This document shows positions 60,431 to 64,000 of a stretch of DNA of 64,000 nt, piece after piece. Made by a program: the position numbers and the translations under genes. Positions within the stretch are counted from its first letter, which is position 1, and each line of letters begins with the position of its first letter. The stretch is taken from positions 2,374,501-2,438,500 of the forward strand of contig NZ_CP091804.1 in the NCBI RefSeq assembly GCF_022024275.1, read 5' to 3'. The notes below the pieces were generated by a model, which saw only the letters and a program-made list of their open reading frames with translations, was not told the DNA's origin and did not search any database. This stretch comes from Sphingopyxis sp. BSN-002 (GTDB taxonomy: Bacteria > Pseudomonadota > Alphaproteobacteria > Sphingomonadales > Sphingomonadaceae).

Positions 60431-60841
60431 TTAAGCTGTTTCGTCTTCGATCCCGATCCCGTCAAAGAACCTGTCGAAGTCGGCAGCAATTACCTCGGCG
60501 CTATCGCGGCCCGCAACCATATCTATGGCGACAATCGGCCAATGGGCATCATGCCGCGTGTCGAAAGCCAAATATTCTCCACCACCATTGCCGCCGAAAA
60601 TCAGAAATCCCTGCAAATCGGGTTGGTCTTGGTTCGCGCTCTTTATTGACTTCGCGACCGTCGTCGCTGAGTCCAAACATAGATTATAGGGCTGCATAGC
60701 CAATGGGCCTTCACCGCCGTTGCTGAAGGCCAGCAGCTCAAGATAGCGTGCCGGTAGTTTTCCGGGCGCGAGCGCCTGCAATTCAACAAGCTCCTCCGGC
60801 GTTGCGCCTTCCATCCGGAACCAATCTCGGCCTTCTAGCAT
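60431..60841 (-). CDS. SMI1/KNR4 (SUKH) family protein
   Basis: 136 residues. I take the ATG at 60841 (MLEGRDWFRMEGATPEEL), which has GGAGGGG seven bases upstream; open frame to the left is unlike SUKH proteins. The family pattern is visible: helix EELVELQALAPGKLPARYLELLAFSNGGEGPL, then strand FLIFGGNGGGEYLAFDTR and WPIVAIDMVAG, ending in FDRFFDG. In bacteria SUKH proteins are mostly immunity partners of nuclease or deaminase toxins. No toxin is recognisable here, so it may be an orphan immunity gene or have a different job. Confidence 0.82.
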   Translation of the reverse strand: MLEGRDWFRMEGATPEELVELQALAPGKLPARYLELLAFSNGGEGPLAMQPYNLCLDSATTVAKSIKSANQDQPDLQGFLIFGGNGGGEYLAFDTRHDAHWPIVAIDMVAGRDSAEVIAADFDRFFDGIGIEDETA

Positions 60842-60986
60842 CAGCAGCCCCTCCGCAGGCGCATATCGTCGTCCGCTCTCTATTGCCGCGCGATCAAAAC
60901 CGGAAGCTCGGCTTCCCACGCCAAACCGGCGTCGCACCCTCGCCGCTGCGTCGACGGGAAACGACCGATCCGGTACGCTCGATCCC

Positions 60987-61319
60987 TTATACTAGTAGGC
61001 AGAACAGCAATGCCGTGACGGCAATCGCGAAGGGGATCAGAATCCAGCCGGGAACCGGTTTGCTGTCAGCAAATTTGCCCGTCACGACAAACCGCGCGAT
61101 CTCGATCCGCTGGCTTTTGCCATAATCGGCATCTCGTGCCCTGATATCGACATCGGACAGGAAATGCTCCACGACGTGCGGATAATCCAGCTCGGACCGA
61201 GGTTCGAGGCTTAAGTAGAGATCGCGGCACATACGCTCAACCGCGCCCCAATCGGCGTCGGCGCGCTCTTCTTCCCGCAGAATGTCGCCCAATCGGAGAC
61301 GAAGCGTAACTGTGTCCAT
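60987..61319 (-). CDS. Small tail-anchored protein of unknown function
   Basis: 110 residues; hydrophilic helices (LRLRLGDILREEERADADW, SELDYPHVVEHFLSDVDIRA) followed by a single C-terminal membrane helix (GWILIPFAIAVTALLFCLL), the shape of a tail-anchored membrane protein. The ATG at 61319 lacks a good ribosome binding site. It lies 145 bases before the SUKH gene on the same strand; the gap between them holds nothing I recognise. No homologue recognised. Its size, composition and neighbour suggest an accessory pair. Confidence 0.6.
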   Translation of the reverse strand: MDTVTLRLRLGDILREEERADADWGAVERMCRDLYLSLEPRSELDYPHVVEHFLSDVDIRARDADYGKSQRIEIARFVVTGKFADSKPVPGWILIPFAIAVTALLFCLLV

Positions 61320-61387
61320 GAACTGATGTTAGGCAATGCGGCAGAATGCACAATGCCAGCTAACGACCGGTTGTGGACGTTCTTCTC

Positions 61388-61502
61388 CCCTCCCGCTTGC
61401 GGGAGGGGTCGGGGGTGGGCAGCGACGTTGCGATCAACCCACCCCGCTGCGGCTAGCCAGCAAGCTGGCAAGCCTCACTGCCCCTCCCGCAAGCGGGAGG
61501 GG
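61388..61502. repeat. REP-like element: two inverted copies of a 22-bp hairpin
   Basis: Copy 1 (61388-61409) and copy 2 (61481-61502) are each 10-bp arms CCCCTCCCGC/GCGGGAGGGG, with TT at the centre of the first and AA in the second, so they are inverted relative to each other. Between them are GGGTGGG...CCCACCC and GCCAGC-AA-GCTGGC stems. This paired-REP (BIME-like) layout, between genes, is typical of Sphingomonad chromosomes. The gap 61320-61604 otherwise holds the permease terminator and no gene I can support. Confidence 0.75.
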
Positions 61503-61556
61503 ACACCAGCTCGCTCCTGCAACGGCCGCTCTCCACCCCAAAACAGCCGCCTGTGC

Positions 61557-61586
61557 GTCAAAAAGAAAGGGGGCCGAAGCCCCCTT
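61557..61586 (-). terminator. Rho-independent terminator of the APC permease
   Basis: On the minus strand an AAGGGGGC/GCCCCCTT stem with loop TTCG (arms 61579-61586 and 61567-61574), followed by TCTTTTTG. It lies 19 bases beyond the permease stop. Confidence 0.85.
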
Positions 61587-61604
61587 CCCATTTCTTGTGT
61601 AGCC

Positions 61605-63131
61605 TCAGCTCACCGGCGGGACCGGCTGCGGCGGCGCGTCGGGATCCTCTTCATGGACCTCGTCGACATGGCCGAGCCCGACATGGCTGCGCGAGCGGCT
61701 GTAGCCGAAATAGACGAGCAGACCGATCGCGGCCCAGATCAGGAAGAGGATGATGCTCTTGTGATCGAGGCTGGCGAACAGATAGATGCAGCCGATGATC
61801 GACAACGGTGCCGTCAAATATAGCATCGGCGTGCGGAACGGGCGATGGCGGCCCGGATCGGTGCGACGGATCACCATCACCGCGATCGAAACTGCGGCGA
61901 ACGCGAAGAGCGTTCCCGAGTTCGAGATATTCGCGAGCTGGCCTACCGGGAAGAAGGCGGCGAACAACGCGACCGCGATGCCCGTCAGGATCGTGATGAA
62001 GTGCGGCGTGTTATACTTCGGATGGATTTTCGAGAAGGCGGTCGGAAGCAGACCGTCCCGGCTCATGACGAAAAAGATGCGTGTCTGACCGAACATCATC
62101 ATCAGGATAACCGAAGGCAGAGCGATGATCGCCGCGAGGCCGACAAGGTTGCCAATCTGCGGCCAACCGATTTCGCGCAGCGTCCAAGCCAGTGCTTCCT
62201 TCGAGCAGACGACTGCTTGGTTGCCGATCTCGGCGCAGCGCGCGGTCAGTTCCGCCGTCCCCGGCTCAATCGCACCGCCTGACGCGGTCATCACCGGCTG
62301 CGCACCGACGGAGCCGATCACGCCAGCCGAAACGAGCAAATAGAAGATCGTACAGATGCCGAGCGATCCGATGAGACCGATCGGCATATTGCGCTGTGGA
62401 TTCTTCGTTTCTTCGGCCGCAGTGGAAACGGCATCGAAGCCGACATAGGCAAAGAAGATCGAAGCGGCGGCGGCAGAGATGCCTCCGAAGCCGAGCGGCG
62501 AGAAGGGCTCGAACTCCTTCATGTTCATGACGGGAACAGCCAGGATCACGAACACCGTCAGCGCGACGATCTTGATTGCGACCAGCGCAGCATTGACCGT
62601 GGCGCTCTCCTTGGTGCCGATGACCAGAAGCCAGGTGACGAGTCCGGCGATGACCATCGCGGGCAGGTTGATGATGCCGCCGTCGAGCGGCCCCAAAGTC
62701 CATGCCGCTGGCACATCGATGCTGAACGCGTGTTCGATATAGCCGATCATATAGCCTGACCATCCGACCGAAACAGCGCCCGCGGCGACCGCATATTCGA
62801 GGATTAGTGCCCAGCCGACCATCCAGGCGATCAGCTCGCCCATCACGGCGTAGCTATAGGTATAGGCCGATCCCGATACAGGCACCATCGACGCCATTTC
62901 GGCGTAGCAGAGTGCCGCCACCGCGCAGACGACGCCGGCGATGATGAAGCTGATCATCATGCCCGGACCCGCCTTTTGCGCGGCTTCGGCGGTCAGCACG
63001 AAGATGCCGGTGCCGATGACGGCACCGATGCCGAGCATGGTGAGCTGGAACGCACCGAGCGATCGGTGCAACGACTTTTTCTCGGCGGTGGCCAAGATGG
63101 CGTCGAGCGATTTGACGCGACCAAATATCAT
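61605..63131 (-). CDS. APC superfamily amino acid permease (YfnA/CAT-like)
   Basis: Inner-membrane amino acid transporter of 508 residues with 12 or more helices. The APC opening is present: LHRSLGAFQLTMLGIGAVIGTGIFVLTAEAA (in parts) with the GIGAVIGTGIF unwound-helix motif near residue 36, and MVPVSGSAYTYSYAVMGE. FAYVGFDAVSTAAEETKNPQRNMP near residue 220 is the CAT/YfnA signature. A polar loop with two cysteines is predicted around residues 290-310. AAAGGGGA precedes the ATG at 63131. Ends at a strong terminator. Confidence 0.93.
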   Translation of the reverse strand: MIFGRVKSLDAILATAEKKSLHRSLGAFQLTMLGIGAVIGTGIFVLTAEAAQKAGPGMMISFIIAGVVCAVAALCYAEMASMVPVSGSAYTYSYAVMGELIAWMVGWALILEYAVAAGAVSVGWSGYMIGYIEHAFSIDVPAAWTLGPLDGGIINLPAMVIAGLVTWLLVIGTKESATVNAALVAIKIVALTVFVILAVPVMNMKEFEPFSPLGFGGISAAAASIFFAYVGFDAVSTAAEETKNPQRNMPIGLIGSLGICTIFYLLVSAGVIGSVGAQPVMTASGGAIEPGTAELTARCAEIGNQAVVCSKEALAWTLREIGWPQIGNLVGLAAIIALPSVILMMMFGQTRIFFVMSRDGLLPTAFSKIHPKYNTPHFITILTGIAVALFAAFFPVGQLANISNSGTLFAFAAVSIAVMVIRRTDPGRHRPFRTPMLYLTAPLSIIGCIYLFASLDHKSIILFLIWAAIGLLVYFGYSRSRSHVGLGHVDEVHEEDPDAPPQPVPPVS

Positions 63132-63244
63132 CCAAAATTCCCCTTTGGGGCCCGGGTGCGGGCCTTCTCCTGGCGGGGCAGACTAAACGCTCCGCGCGTC
63201 AGCGCAACTTAATTTCAGGCGTGTGACAGGGGGTTTGTCGCAGT

Positions 63245-64000
63245 TTAGCGCACCGTGAAGCGGACGCGGTCGATCGGCTTGCCGCCCGGATCGACGAGGG
63301 TGAGCATATGGACGCCGGGACGAGGGAGAATCTGCTGCCCCGCATCGGCGTCGCCGAGCGGCTTTTTGTCGAGGATCAGCCGGTATCCGGGCACGTCGCC
63401 GCTGACGATCACCGCAAGGCGCTGGCGATCGATCGGGATGTCGGGATCGAGCGCATAGACGCTGCCGCTGACCGGACTGGTAATGCGCGGGCGGCGGGCA
63501 GCCTGCGGTGCGGCGGCCATTTCGCTCTGCGCGGTGCCGGCCAGGAAATATTCGCGGCGCGGCGGTTCGCGCGTGCCCGGCAGGCTGATCTGGCGCGCCT
63601 CGACGCCCGCGGGCATCTTCGGCGGCTTGCCCGGGCTGCCGGCATGCAGCGCCATCATCACGTCGCGCCAGACGGGGGCGGCGCCGGACGTGCCCGAGAC
63701 GGCGCGCATCGAATCCCCCTCGAGATTGCCGACCCAGACCGCGACGGTGTAACGGTCGGACCAGCCGACGCACCAATTGTCGCGCATGCCTTTGGAGGTG
63801 CCGGTCTTCGCCGCCGCCCAGAAGGGCAGGCGGAGCGCGCTGTCGGCGCCGAAGGCGTCGGCGCGGGCGGAGGCGTCGGCAAGGATGTCGCCGACGATGA
63901 AGGCCGCGGCGGGCTTGACGATCTGTCGCGGCTCTCCGCCCTTTTCGCCGCTGCGGAAATGGACCGGCGACCAGCGGCCCTGATTGGCAAGGGCGCGAAA
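63245..64000 (-). CDS. pbpC: Penicillin-binding protein 1C (partial, 5' end off window)
   Basis: C-terminal 251 residues of a bifunctional class A penicillin-binding protein of the PBP1C type. The transpeptidase KTGT motif is visible as AAKTGTSKGMRDNWCVGW followed by SDRYTVAVWVGN; in PBP1C the surrounding WCVGYS/WCVGWS is characteristic. The last 90 residues (RPRITSPVSGSVYALDPDIP to the end RVRFTVR) are the BiPBP_C domain found only in this family. The glycosyltransferase and the serine of the SxxK motif lie beyond the right edge. Not essential in E. coli. 113 bases upstream of the APC permease on the same strand. Confidence 0.93.
   Translation of the reverse strand, partial: FRALANQGRWSPVHFRSGEKGGEPRQIVKPAAAFIVGDILADASARADAFGADSALRLPFWAAAKTGTSKGMRDNWCVGWSDRYTVAVWVGNLEGDSMRAVSGTSGAAPVWRDVMMALHAGSPGKPPKMPAGVEARQISLPGTREPPRREYFLAGTAQSEMAAAPQAARRPRITSPVSGSVYALDPDIPIDRQRLAVIVSGDVPGYRLILDKKPLGDADAGQQILPRPGVHMLTLVDPGGKPIDRVRFTVR

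Overview
The window is GC-rich alphaproteobacterial chromosome, most likely from a Sphingomonadaceae member close to Sphingopyxis. Reasons: strongly G/C-ending codons, two large TonB-dependent receptors, many acyl-CoA and short-chain dehydrogenases, a typical housekeeping set (ppc, gluQRS, egtBD, argB, folD, purD, xseA, clpB) and intergenic hairpins of the kind common in that family. The genus is inferred from gene content, not proven. There are about 60 genes, densely packed with many 4-base start/stop overlaps. I see no rRNA, tRNA, CRISPR, prophage or insertion sequence. No gap between genes exceeds 300 bases.

Layout. 1-8676 (minus) is an eight-gene catabolic operon: ACAD11-type acyl-CoA dehydrogenase, zinc alcohol dehydrogenase, APH-fold phosphotransferase, two SDRs, an aldo/keto reductase, a beta-lactamase-fold esterase and a FadJ-like protein that runs off the left edge. 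8785-11093 (minus) carries a GPH-type transporter and an SDR. 11264-14387 (plus) carries two adjacent acyl-CoA dehydrogenases and an SDR. A 16-bp 7-2-7 inverted repeat of the same design precedes both acyl-CoA dehydrogenase operons, so they are probably co-regulated. 14446-18796 holds a lipoprotein, ppc, a YbaY/YscW-like lipoprotein and an HNH protein. 18910-23884 holds gluQRS, a twin-TM protein, a PduO-type cobalamin adenosyltransferase, egtBD (ergothioneine) and a 3-hydroxybutyryl-CoA dehydrogenase. 24060-30220 holds an exported protein, an epoxide hydrolase, a lysozyme-inhibitor-like lipoprotein, a crystallin-fold protein, NupC and an S9 peptidase. 30264-34369 is a run of YhhQ, argB, yggT, folD, an exported protein and marC. 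34424-41449 has an OmpA-like lipoprotein, a CNNM/CBS protein, an HhH membrane protein, purD/xseA head to head, a DUF2093 protein and an M23 peptidase.

41715-47140 is a TonB receptor with a sulfotransferase-like protein and a TPR/aspartyl-hydroxylase protein. 47259-48323 is a tandem triplet of small exported paralogues. clpB follows with a candidate heat-shock promoter. 51176-59024 has the second TonB receptor, a penicillin/AHL-acylase family enzyme, a double M16 peptidase and a small protein. 59145-64000 has a Bcr/CflA-type transporter, a SUKH protein, a tail-anchored small protein, a REP-like repeat, an APC permease and the 3' part of pbpC.

The most interesting system is the left-hand operon. 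A free-standing kinase-like protein and a free-standing acyl-CoA dehydrogenase together reproduce the two halves of mammalian ACAD11 and match the LvaA/LvaC logic of levulinate catabolism. Together with the esterase and oxidoreductases this suggests a route that feeds 4-hydroxy acids or lactones into beta-oxidation. That function is inferred.
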